This document shows, piece after piece, positions 55,288-64,000 of a stretch of DNA of 64,000 nucleotides (positions are counted from its first letter, which is position 1; the number at the start of each line of letters is the position of its first letter). Below the pieces are notes generated by a model, which was not told the DNA's origin, ran no database searches, and saw only the letters and a program-made list of their open reading frames with translations. Source of the stretch: Spiroplasma cantharicola (GTDB taxonomy: Bacteria > Bacillota_I > Bacilli_A > Mycoplasmatales > Mycoplasmataceae); assembly GCF_001281045.1 (NCBI RefSeq), contig NZ_CP012622.1, forward strand, positions 744,001-808,000, read 5' to 3'. The position numbers and the translations under genes are program-made.

Positions 55288-57681
55288 TTATATAATCATT
55301 TTAAGATATTCTTTGTACTTTTCATTTTTTAAGCAATCAATAATATTTTTAATACTATAATCATAATTTATCATTTCATAATCCAAATTTTTTAATATTT
55401 CTGATATAAAATTACTATTCAAATCCATCGAAGTAAGTAATAATAATATTTCTTTTTTAGTAGTTTTATTATTAGTTTTATCTTCTAATTCATCATTATA
55501 AATTATTTCATCCATTTTATTAGGAGTATCACTAAAAATTATAGATATAAGATTATTAAAAAAAGGCTTTATATATTTTTCCAAAATATTATTTCTATTT
55601 TGTATATAAAAATCAATAAATTTACTCATATGTACTTTATTATTTGAATTAAATTCTTCATCTGAATCTGATGTCTTATTCGTTACAATTGATTTATTTT
55701 TATCTGAAATATAAATTATTTTATTTGATGAAGATAACAAACTTAAATAATTTTTATATCCATTTTTAATACTTTTATTAAAAATAAAATCATCAAATAC
55801 TAATCTAATTTTATTTAAAAAATTATTATTATCATTATCTATTAAATAATATTTTTTAAATAAACTAAATATATCATTTCTAGATATATCACTATTTTTA
55901 AGTTTAATTAAAGAAGTTTTATAAAACTCAAAATTATCCAAAACTAAATTTTTAAATTCCTTAACTTTAATAATAGGACTTACAAAATCAGTTAGATTAT
56001 ATTCTTTAAAATTATTTTCAATATTACCTTCTGGATCAATAATTTTTTTTTCAACATTATCTAAAGATACTGATAATTTATTACTAAATTTTACATTATT
56101 TTTTTTAGACTTTATATTTAGTACAACTTGATTTCAATGTTCAATATTTCTTTCTTTGTTTAAATTTAATTTTTCTATTATATTTTCTAATTCTTTTTCA
56201 TTTTTCTTAATATTATCAACAAAAATTGAATCTGGATCGAAATTAAGGAATGTATCAAATACTTTCCTTATATCTGTAAATACCTCACCAACAATTTTAC
56301 TTCCTAATCTTCCAACCCTTCCAACTAAATTGGCCAGATTCAAATAGTCCGCCTTATTTCCATCAGTTTTAGAATTCAATATTATCAGTCGTTCGCAATT
56401 AAGATTAACTCCATAAGTAATTGTACTAGAACAAAAAATATAATTAAAATCACTTTCTCTAAAGCATTTTTCTATCATTCTTCTTAAAGTTGCTTCCATA
56501 TTACCATTATGAATTAAGCAATTTCTTTTCATGAAATCAAAAATTCTATAATCTTCAAATTCTGTTATAAATTCTTTTATATAATTACTTATAATATTTT
56601 TTTTAAAATTATTATTTAAATCATGAATAGGAATTTTTGTTGTATCTAAAGAATAAATTTCTCTATTAGAGATATACACTATAGTTTGTTTTTTAAAGGC
56701 AAGTATTTTTTTTCATCAGTCCTCTTTAATTTCAAGATTAATTCCCTCATTTTTATTAAAAAACATTCTATTTTTATTCTTGTCATAAAAATATATCAAT
56801 TGAGTTGATAAAGAATTATCACTATTAAATTCTTTTACTTTAAAGTCCGAAATTCTATCTTCTATTTGTTGTGCTGAATTTTTTAAATAAGGTAACAAAA
56901 AATAGGATTTTATATTTTGTTTTTTTGCAATTATTAATAAATTTCAATTAAAATTACTTCTTTCTTGATAAGGATTAACCATTGTTGTATAGAACTCATC
57001 AAATAAAAGTACGGTATTTTTATTAATTTGAGACATGTTGTTAGAAATTAAATTTAAAGCTCTCTCCTGAGTTAATATATTAATCGAATTACTCTTATAG
57101 ATTGAACTTAAATTACTTGAAATTCCCATTTTATTAAAATTATTAAAATATTCATTTACTAATGAAAGAGTTGGAACAATAAAAATAATCATTTGACCAT
57201 TATTAAATTTGTTTAAAGCATATCATCTAATTAAAGTTGATTTACCAACGGAAGTCGGCGCTGATATAAGTAAATTATTATTATCCTCCATTTGTTTTAA
57301 AGCTTTTTTCTGAAATTCATTAAATAGGCTATTTTCAGTTATGTTAACTGTATTTTTTATTCTGTCAATATAATTAGTTATATTTAACTTATCTATATCC
57401 GAAATTTCATTTAAACTTTTTTTATCATTATAACCCAATTTATATTTGAACATAAATTTTCGTAATTCATTTATATCTGTAAGTCCCTCTAAAATATTAT
57501 ATATATCCTTCAAATAGTTTTTTATTTCAATATTTGATTCATTTATTCAATATAATCAATTTATTATTCCCGAAAAATTATTTATATAATCATTTTTCAA
57601 TTTTATCTTACAATAATTAACTTTAAGATATATTTTCTTTAGTAGATCTAAAATTTTTTTCAATAAGCTTATATTATTCAT
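55288..57681 (-). CDS. hamB: HamB-like DExH helicase of Hachiman system
   Basis: 797 aa, read across many TGA codons. SKI2-like superfamily II helicase: ISAPTSVGKSTLIR with Walker A at 141-148, IVPTLSLVNEY, ILTQERAL, VLLFDEFYTT (DEFY at 228-231), IFCSSTITYGVNL and NLVGRVGRLG (arginine finger ~454-458). The C-terminal ~250 residues are helical and Asn-rich. I start at the ATG of MNNISLLKK because GGAGG lies 8 bases before it and it overlaps the upstream gene stop by 8 bases. Overlapping nuclease-helicase pairs of this kind are the Hachiman defence system, in which the helicase senses damaged or foreign DNA and frees the HamA nuclease. Confidence 0.8.
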
Positions 57682-58525
57682 TAAAGAAAGCCTCCAGATT
57701 TTGATAAAAATTATTTAAATGATTATCCTCTATTTCATAAATAGTTTTATCTACAGGAGAAATGATATTTATTTCTAACTCTGGATTTAGAAGATTATTT
57801 ATGTATTTTTGAGCCAATTTTTCTACATTTTCTCAGTCAATTATTTTATTTGAAAAAAATACAAGTACATTTAAGCAATTTTTATATAAGGAATCTTCAA
57901 TATAATATATTTTTTTGTTATCTTTTACTATCACATTTTTTTGTTCATCATCACTATCTAATTCTATAAATTTACTATATATATTTTTCAACTGCTCAAA
58001 AAATAATTCATTTAATTGTTGATGCAAATTTTGTTCTAGGTTTTGAATTGTCCATAAGTCGTTAATTGCTAAATCTATATGTTCTTTAACATTAGCAAAT
58101 GTTCCACTTGAAATTTCCTGAATAAATAGAGACTCAAAGCCTTGCTTTAGTCTCTGATTAAAATTACTATATGAGCTTTTTGATTCTAAAATTATTATTT
58201 TATTTTTTTCTCTAGATATGAGTATATTATCCATTCCAAATTTAGCATTTTTTCTATGCTTATTTGGTCTTCAACCTATTGCAAAACAGTCATACTTATC
58301 TGATATATATGCAGATGCTAGGTATTCAAGAAAAATTCCGATTGCGAACTTTAATTGAGAATTTCTTTGAAAAAAGTCCTTTGGAAAAGTTAAATTGAAA
58401 GCTGGGTTTCTAGTCGCATTGAATAAATCAAATTTTCTTTGCTTAAGTTTTTCTTCTAGTTCTTTTAATATACAATTTGCTTCATCATTTCCATTCGATT
58501 CTATTAGAAATATTTTATCTCTCAT
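57674..58525 (-). CDS. hamA: HamA-like nuclease (DUF1837-type) of Hachiman system
   Basis: 283 aa, in keeping with HamA. PD-(D/E)XK motif: GMDNILISREKNKIIILESKSS with Asp99, Glu114 and Lys116, followed by FNQRLKQGFESLFIQEI. The central domain before it reads FAIGIFLEYLASAYISDKYDCFAIG. It acts as the effector nuclease of the HamAB pair. It lies 37 bases downstream of the DUF2130 gene and is translationally coupled to hamB. The DUF1837 assignment rests on pattern and context, not a search. Confidence 0.75.
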
Positions 58526-58562
58526 TTTTTACCCCTATTTAATAAGCATTATAAATAATTTG

Positions 58563-59834
58563 CTATATATTAAACCCTTCTAAAAAATCCAACATTAATG
58601 TCTGTCAATTTCTTCATAATTTTTCACGATTTTTTTTAATATCTTCAACTTTATTAATAATGGTTCTCTCATTTCCTTCAATGGCTTCAATTGACTTTTG
58701 AATGATTCCTTTAAATGTTTCAAATGATTTAAGTTTTCATGAATTAAATTTTTCAAATGCTTCATTGTTATCTGATTTATCTCTTAAATTTGATTCAATC
58801 AAAATTAATTTTCTTACCATTGATGAAACAAAAACAAAACTATCAGGATCAGCAATTAAAATATTTTTATTTTTTTGTGAAACCAAGAAAGGTACTTTGA
58901 ATTTTTCTCCAGTACTTGTTGCTACAAGAACTGCATAATTTGCTCCTTCCTTTGCCATGTCTTCTGTTAACTTGGGTTCTCAACTATCTTTTCATTCTCC
59001 ATTTTTACATTCAAAAACTATTTTTCCAAGATCTAATTCTTTTTCTCTAACTACTTGTAAGAAGTCAGCTTTTGTTCCTGTTCTTGTAATTTTATTTATT
59101 TCATCACCTGTTAAAGAAGCTAATTTTCTTAATTCTAATTCAACTTCATTTTCTCAGTTTTCACCTTTTGTTTTATTATTTAAAATTCTATTTGTTGCAT
59201 TAGCAACTTTTAAATCAGTTATTTCTTTTTCTTTTGAAGAAATAACTTCTTCATATTTAGTTTTAAGTTCCAGCTCTTTTTGATTTAATAATAATTTATT
59301 TTCACTTTCAATTTTTTGCACTTCTAATAAAGCTTGAGTTGTTTTAGCTTCTCACTGTGCTTTTTGTAAATTAAAGTTACTTTCTAATTCTAATTTTTGT
59401 TTTTGAAGTTTTTGTTCATTTAATTGGTCCAAAGAACTTGCTTCTGCTTCTAATTTTTGAATTTTATTCATTAAAGTAGTAACTTCAACTTGTTTTTCTT
59501 CCAAAAATTTAGCTTTTAAATTTGCTTCTAATTCTTTTAAATCTCTTTGATTATTTAATTTAATTGCTTCAATACTTGTATTTAATATATCAATATTATT
59601 TTTCAAAGAAGATACAACTTTTTCTTTTTCAAGTTCTAAATCTTTTTTTTGAGATTCAAATTCAAGACTATATGTTTGATGTAATCTTGTTGTTATTTGA
59701 CTTTCAATTGTTTTTGTTAATTCTTCTTCTAAGTGCTTTTTAAATTGATTAATACTTTCACTGTCTCTTGTTCCTAACTGTATTAAATCAATTTCTTGAT
59801 TACATTTATAACAAGTTATCAGTAGTTTTTTCAT
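58563..59834 (-). CDS. DUF2130-family coiled-coil/nuclease-fold protein
   Basis: 423 aa. N-terminus MKKLLITCYKCNQEIDL has a CxxC pair. Residues ~20-215 are a long coiled coil. The C-terminal DUF2130 domain follows: ENEVELELRKL, TKADFLQVV and GKIVFECKNGEW, whose Glu-Cys-Lys fits a PD-(D/E)XK-like fold, then YAVLVATSTG and FVFVSSMVRKLI. DUF2130 proteins are widespread and their function is not established. It is the first gene ahead of hamA (37-base spacer), so it may be an accessory part of this Hachiman locus or a neighbour. Confidence 0.85.
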
Positions 59835-59842
59835 CTAATAAT

Positions 59843-59867
59843 TCCTCTTTTTCTTTCTTTTAGAGGA
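59843..59867 (-). promoter_or_regulatory. Hairpin able to hide the DUF2130 ribosome site
   Basis: On the minus strand TCCTCT (59862-59867) can pair with AGAGGA (59843-59848), and AGAGGA is the ribosome site 8 bases before the ATG. The stem is only 6 bp. Confidence 0.35.
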
Positions 59868-59997
59868 GCTGGAAAAGTTATATTTATCCATCAAGAACTT
59901 TTTATCTATCAGTAATAATTTAAACTAACTCTCTTTTTGTGTTGTATAAACAACATTTATATATTAACAAAAAAAGTAGATATTTTTTAAGTTTTAT

Positions 59998-60033
59998 CTA
60001 ATTAATATTTTTAACAATAAATATTCCAAACAT
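59998..60033 (-). CDS. Possible leader peptide, 11 codons
   Basis: ATG preceded by TGGAGG at good spacing, reading MFGIFIVKNIN then TAG, 164 bases before the DUF2130 start. It may be a leader peptide, or the start of a gene whose body was deleted when the island inserted. Confidence 0.3.
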   Translation of the reverse strand: MFGIFIVKNIN

Positions 60034-60201
60034 CTAATACCTCCAGTTATTATGAAATTCCAGAATAAAAAATGAAACTTATAGTTTCTCAAACTCTTTA
60101 GTTTTTATTTACTTCTTTATTCATTGAAATTCCCAATAAATTCATCATTTTAATTTCAATAATTGTAAGACAAATATAAATTATTTGCTTATTAATTAAA
60201 A

Positions 60202-60231
60202 AATCTTTTAAATATAGTCATTTAAAAGATT
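60202..60231 (-). terminator. Terminator of AlaX-like gene
   Basis: 11-bp perfect stem AATCTTTTAAA / TTTAAAAGATT with an 8-base loop, 18 bases after the stop codon. Confidence 0.65.
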
Positions 60232-60248
60232 GATTTTGATATAGAAAT

Positions 60249-61544
60249 TTAGTTAAGAAGTGAATTAGAATTTTTAGAAATAATTTTTCCTTGAGCTGTT
60301 TTTTCATTCCCTCCACCTTTAATTTCAAAGTGTGAATGATTTGTCATTTTTTCTAAAGCATTGATTTTAGAATTTGACTTGCATAAATAAATGCTTGACT
60401 CTAAATCAAACACCTCAACAAAACTATTATCATTATTTTTTAAAATTAAATCCGCTATAAAATTTAAATCCTTATTTTCTAAAAATGACTCATTAATTGA
60501 AAACAAATTATAATCTCCTGATAAAGTTGGAGTAGCATCTTTATATTTTTTGTATAATTCGTCCTTCTTTTTAGATTCAATTTTAATTAAAAAATCAGGA
60601 ACTTGAACTTTTAAATCAGTTGCTAGTGACTTAAATTTTATGTAATCTTCTCATTTAATTTCTTTTAAACCACTATATTTTTTTGTTAAATGCAATCAAG
60701 CATTTAACATCATTTCAATATTGTCATCTTTGCCATACTTATTTTGGTTGATATATTTTAAAATAAGTTGTTCAACTTCCTTATATTCTAATTGACAAAA
60801 ATTTTGATATGCTAAGTTAATTTCTTCTATTTTTGTTTTAGCATAAAAACGATAAATTCCACTACCTTTATTTTCATAACTTGTGATTAAAAAGTCTTCA
60901 ATTTCTTTTAATGAATCAACATGTGTTCCACTACAAAGTTGAATCGAAGCCGTTTCAAATTTTACAATTCTTAAGTCACCTTCTAATTCTTTTTGATTAA
61001 ATTCAATTGCTAAATTATATTTATTTTTAGCAGTTTTTGCATCTACAATAAACTCTTCTTTTTTAGCATTTGTTGCCATTTTTTGTTTAACAACATTATT
61101 TAATTCAAAAATATTTGACCAAGAAATTTTTTGCTCAATATACATATCCATTCTTAAGCCATTTTGATCATTAAAATAGCCTTTACCAATACTTGTGGGA
61201 TAAAGTTCACGCAGTGTATCGAAAAGTAAGTGCGCTGCACTATGATTTTGACTAACTAACTGTCTGTGAGTTATATCTAATTTTGCTTTAACAAGTGAAC
61301 CTACTTTGATATCACTAATTAACTCTACTTTATGAACAACTTTATCTTCGCTAATTGCTAAACCTAAAATTTTGTATTCTTTATTATTAAAAATAATAAA
61401 ACCTTGATCACTAATTTGTCCTGCTGATTCTGGAAAGAAAACAGTTTCTTGCAAATACATTAATGTAAATTTGTCTTTATTAACAAATTCACTAACACTT
61501 GTTTCAACTTCTATTAATTCATATCCTTTAAAATTTTTTAACAT
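60249..61544 (-). CDS. AlaX-like alanyl-tRNA editing protein with DHHA1-like end
   Basis: 431 aa. It resembles the editing half of alanyl-tRNA synthetase and would hydrolyse mischarged Ser- or Gly-tRNA(Ala) in trans. Seen: FFPESAGQISDQG at ~36-48, the zinc site HSAAH (~101-105) and CSGTHVDSL (second Cys/His pair), the GSGIYRF strand, a long middle domain, and a DHHA1-type end NHSHFEIKGGGNEKTAQGKI. There is no aminoacylation domain. AAAGGAG precedes the ATG. Divergent from the gene at 61761. Confidence 0.87.
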
Positions 61545-61760
61545 TTTTCTCCTTTTAGTTAATTTAAAAATCTATTTAAATTAACTAATATAAAATGATT
61601 ATAATTTTTAATATTAAAAATTTCAATACCTACATATTAGTTAAAAAATTGCTTATTAAAGAACTTTAAATCAATTAATATTCTATAAATATTGTTCATT
61701 GTAGCCCAATTAACTAAGAAATTACTTTATAATCAATAAGTAAAGAGGAACTTTAATATC
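61545..61760. promoter_or_regulatory. Divergent promoter region
   Basis: 216 bases between divergent genes. Several TATAAT-like boxes occur (for example minus-strand TTATAATCATTT near 61595). AGAGGA precedes the plus-strand ATG. I see no clear operator. Confidence 0.4.
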
Positions 61761-63092
61761 ATGGATGATAAACAATATAAACAAGACTTATTAGAAGTCT
61801 TTGAAATAGCTCAAAAAGCTATTGGCAAAACATTAAGAGAATTAGCTGGCAATAACTTAGATCGAATAAGATACTTTGATAATAAAGAAAAAGTGAAACA
61901 TGTCATTCAACAAGCCGTATTTGATATTGGTTTAATGAGTAAAATGGAATATACCTTTGAAGACCTACAATTAGAATTAAAACCAGTGGCACTAAAATAT
62001 AACAAATATGGCGAATTAATTGTTAAAGAAAGAATGGTTTTAAATGACATTTATTACGATGAAATTGTTAATGAAACATTTAAAACAAGTCGTTTTATTA
62101 ATAAAAATCAATTACTTTTAATAATGACATATATTCATGATTATGAAAAAGACTTTTTGGACTATCAAATAAAAGATGCTTTTATTATTGATATTAGTCG
62201 ACAAAAGGAATTCTTTTTAATTGTAAATGATTGACTTGCTATTCAAGAAAAAGTGAAAAAAGGTAAAGCTGAGGATTTAAATGAAGGTTTTACAAATATC
62301 TTATCTGCTTCTACCAAAAGTCAAAATCGAATTGATTTAAAAAAACAACCCTACTCAAATGTTTTAGTAAGATTTAGAAACTATTCATTTAACATTAATT
62401 TCTTAAAAGAAATCATTTCAAAAAAAATTAGAAAAATAGATTATTTAAATGAAATTTTTGAAGAAAAGGAAGTAAATGATATTTCTGATTTTAAAAATGA
62501 ACAAATTGAAGAATATTTAAAAAGTATCATTGGAACAGATATCTCTAGTTATACAGAATCAAAAGCAAATCAATGACATCAAATGGCTTTTGAAAATTAT
62601 TTAAAGGAAAATAATAAAGAAATGTATGATTTTATTAAAGTAACAAATTATAAGTTAATTCATAAATTAACAGATAACAGTAACCTTCAAGAACAAATTT
62701 CAACTAATTATGAATTGGACCCATTTGAAATTTTAAACGATGAATTTGAAGAAAGTACCTTTTATCAAGATATAATCTTAAAAACTTATATAGTAATCAT
62801 GATTGATAAATCTAATAATCAAGTTTTAAATTTTAAGTTATTTAGATTAAGTGATGCTGATATTAAAAAAGCTCAAAGTGTTTTTTACAATGCAAGAAAA
62901 GAAATTCAAAGAATTATTGCTATTGGTAAAACAGAAGAAATAGAACCAAATTTTACTAAAATTAAAGATAACTTAGCTATTCATTTAAGAAAAAGTAAAA
63001 AAGCTAACAATACAATCTATAAAGTGAACAATAAGGAATTTAAAATTCCCTCTTATGAATTCTGAATTAATAAAGATGTTATTTATAAATAA
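61761..63092 (+). CDS. Conserved hypothetical protein, 443 aa
   Basis: Open across three TGA=Trp codons; ends TAA just before a hairpin. No family recognised. Soluble, charged, with no signal peptide or membrane helix. The N-terminus (QYKQDLLEVFEIAQKAIGK) is helical, the middle contains RFINKNQLLLIMTYIHDYE, and the end is basic (HLRKSKKANNTIYKVNNKEFKI). Not obviously linked to its neighbours. It could be mollicute core genome, marking the edge of the island. Confidence 0.8.
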
Positions 63093-63119
63093 AAAAGATT
63101 CCTTTTAGGAATCTTTTTT
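63091..63119. terminator. Bidirectional terminator
   Basis: 13-bp stem AAAAAAGATTCCT / AGGAATCTTTTTT with a 3-base loop between convergent genes, with T runs in both directions. Confidence 0.9.
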
Positions 63120-63140
63120 ATTTATATTTTTTATTTAAAA

Positions 63141-64000
63141 TTAAGCAACTTTAATTTTAGCAATAACTGAAAACTCGATTTTATCGCCATCTTTAATTTT
63201 ATAACCATCTTTTGCTTTCACTTTAACATCAATAGTTATTTCACCAGTTTCATCATTGGTTGTAGGTTCACCATCAATTACTAAACCTTCAGTCAATTTA
63301 ACACCTTTAACTGCAGCAATAGCTTCATCCTTATTTTCAAATTCTCTTTCACTTGTAGTTGCATTTAAAGCATCTTGAACATCAGATGTTGAAACCTCAA
63401 CAATTTTTTCTTTAATTGTAGCCTTAACTGAAAAATCAGTTTTATCACCATCTTTAATTTCAAAACCAACTTTTGCTTTCACTTTAACATCAATAGTTAT
63501 TTCACCAGTTTCATCATTGGTTGTAGGTTCACCATCAATTACTAAACCTTCAGTCAATTTAGCACCTTTAACTGCAGCAATAGCTTGATCTTTATCATCA
63601 AATTTTTTTCCAAGTGTAGTTGAATTTAAAGCATCTTGAACGCTAGATGTTGAAACCTCAACAATTTTTTCTTTAATTGTAGCCTTAACTGAAAAATCAG
63701 TTTTATCACCATCTTTAATTTCAAAACCAACTTTTGCTTTCACTTTAACATCAATAGTTATTTCTTCAAATTTTTCACTCGCTACAGGTTCACCATCAAT
63801 TACTAAACCCTCAGCCAATTCAGCACCTTTAACAGCAACAATAGCTTGATCTTTATCATCAAAGTCTTTTCCACTTGTAGTTGCATCTAAAGCTGCTTGA
63901 ACAGCAGATGTTGAAACCTCAACAATTTTTTGTTTAATTTTAGCCTTAACTGAAAAATCAGTTTTATCACCATCTTTAATTTTATAACCAACTTTTGCTT
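63141..64000 (-). CDS. Tandem-repeat surface protein, C-terminal part (runs off window)
   Basis: The visible 286 residues are about 3.3 copies of an 87-residue repeat (261 bp). Landmarks in each copy: VEVSTSxVQDALNATT, FDDKDQAIAAVKG, LVIDGEPTTNDETGEITIDVKVKA, GFEIKDGDKTDFSV. Start is beyond the right edge, so a signal peptide cannot be checked. The repeat recalls lipoprotein-associated repeat domains of mycoplasmas (PF04200-like), an assignment made from memory. Probably extracellular, with repeat number free to vary by recombination. Confidence 0.75.
   Translation of the reverse strand, partial: AKVGYKIKDGDKTDFSVKAKIKQKIVEVSTSAVQAALDATTSGKDFDDKDQAIVAVKGAELAEGLVIDGEPVASEKFEEITIDVKVKAKVGFEIKDGDKTDFSVKATIKEKIVEVSTSSVQDALNSTTLGKKFDDKDQAIAAVKGAKLTEGLVIDGEPTTNDETGEITIDVKVKAKVGFEIKDGDKTDFSVKATIKEKIVEVSTSDVQDALNATTSEREFENKDEAIAAVKGVKLTEGLVIDGEPTTNDETGEITIDVKVKAKDGYKIKDGDKIEFSVIAKIKVA
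63159..64000. repeat. 261-bp coding tandem repeats
   Basis: Landmark AGCCTTAACTG or its variant occurs at 63159 (diverged last copy), 63420, 63681 and 63942, each exactly 261 bases apart. The two central copies are nearly the same, with differences clustered near the DALN and FDDKD segments. Confidence 0.85.

Larger units (their letters stand above)
59835..60248. other. 414-base leader/intergenic region before the DUF2130-ham genes
   Basis: Holds an 11-codon ORF with a strong ribosome site (59998-60033), hairpins at 59940-59955 (TGTTGT/ACAACA) and 59843-59867, and the terminator of the AlaX-like gene (60202-60231). No other ORF is supported. Confidence 0.6.

Noticed and set aside
35302-59834. 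Prophage
   Set aside because: No integrase, terminase, capsid, portal or lysis gene could be recognised; gene content is nucleases, ATPases, helicases and methylase.

Overview
The window is very AT-rich, and almost every real gene is read only if TGA codes for Trp (translation table 4). The translated frames below rely on many in-frame TGA codons and a few TGG codons. Together with the repeated lipoprotein N-terminus (MKKLLSLLG...ATVVAC), ATP-dependent PTS sugar use and no cell-wall genes, this points to a mollicute of the Spiroplasma/Mesoplasma/Entomoplasma group. Genus is inference. All genes but two (an aldolase and a conserved hypothetical protein) lie on the minus strand, so transcription mostly runs from high to low coordinates.

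Layout. (1) 1-11865: a tandem array of four complete paralogous ~615-aa lipoprotein genes plus the start of a fifth, headed upstream by an ABC ATPase and an ABC-2-type permease. (2) 12241-18219: an aldo/keto reductase, then a beta-glucoside operon (RpiR-type regulator, EIIA-EIIB-EIIC PTS permease with a coiled-coil tail, GH1 phospho-beta-glucosidase). (3) 18437-25627: a second permease-ATPase-lipoprotein set and another lipoprotein paralogue. (4) 25881-30706: a DeoR-type regulator, EIIBC PTS permease with a coiled-coil tail, PfkB kinase and a divergent class II aldolase, which together could take a PTS sugar to triose phosphates. (5) 30837-35019: two more lipoprotein paralogues.

(6) 35302-59834 is a ~24-kb block of co-directional, often overlapping genes that reads as a defence island. 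In order of transcription (high to low coordinate): a DUF2130 protein with HamA and HamB (Hachiman-type), a decayed DUF262/HNH gene, a four-gene operon with a 1300-aa UPF1-like helicase and a ClpB-like double-AAA protein that matches no defence system I can name, and then a MutL/MORC-type restriction system. That last set comprises AIPR, a GHKL ATPase, a Z1 helicase-like ATPase, a PD-(D/E)XK protein, a fused double N6-adenine methyltransferase and an HNH endonuclease, followed by a membrane protein with an HsdS-like domain. The four-gene operon at 45684-54212 is the best candidate for an undescribed system.

(7) 60249-64000: an AlaX-like tRNA-editing protein, a conserved hypothetical protein on the plus strand, and the C-terminal end of a surface protein made of 87-residue tandem repeats that runs off the window.

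No tRNA, rRNA, CRISPR array, transposase or integrase was recognised.
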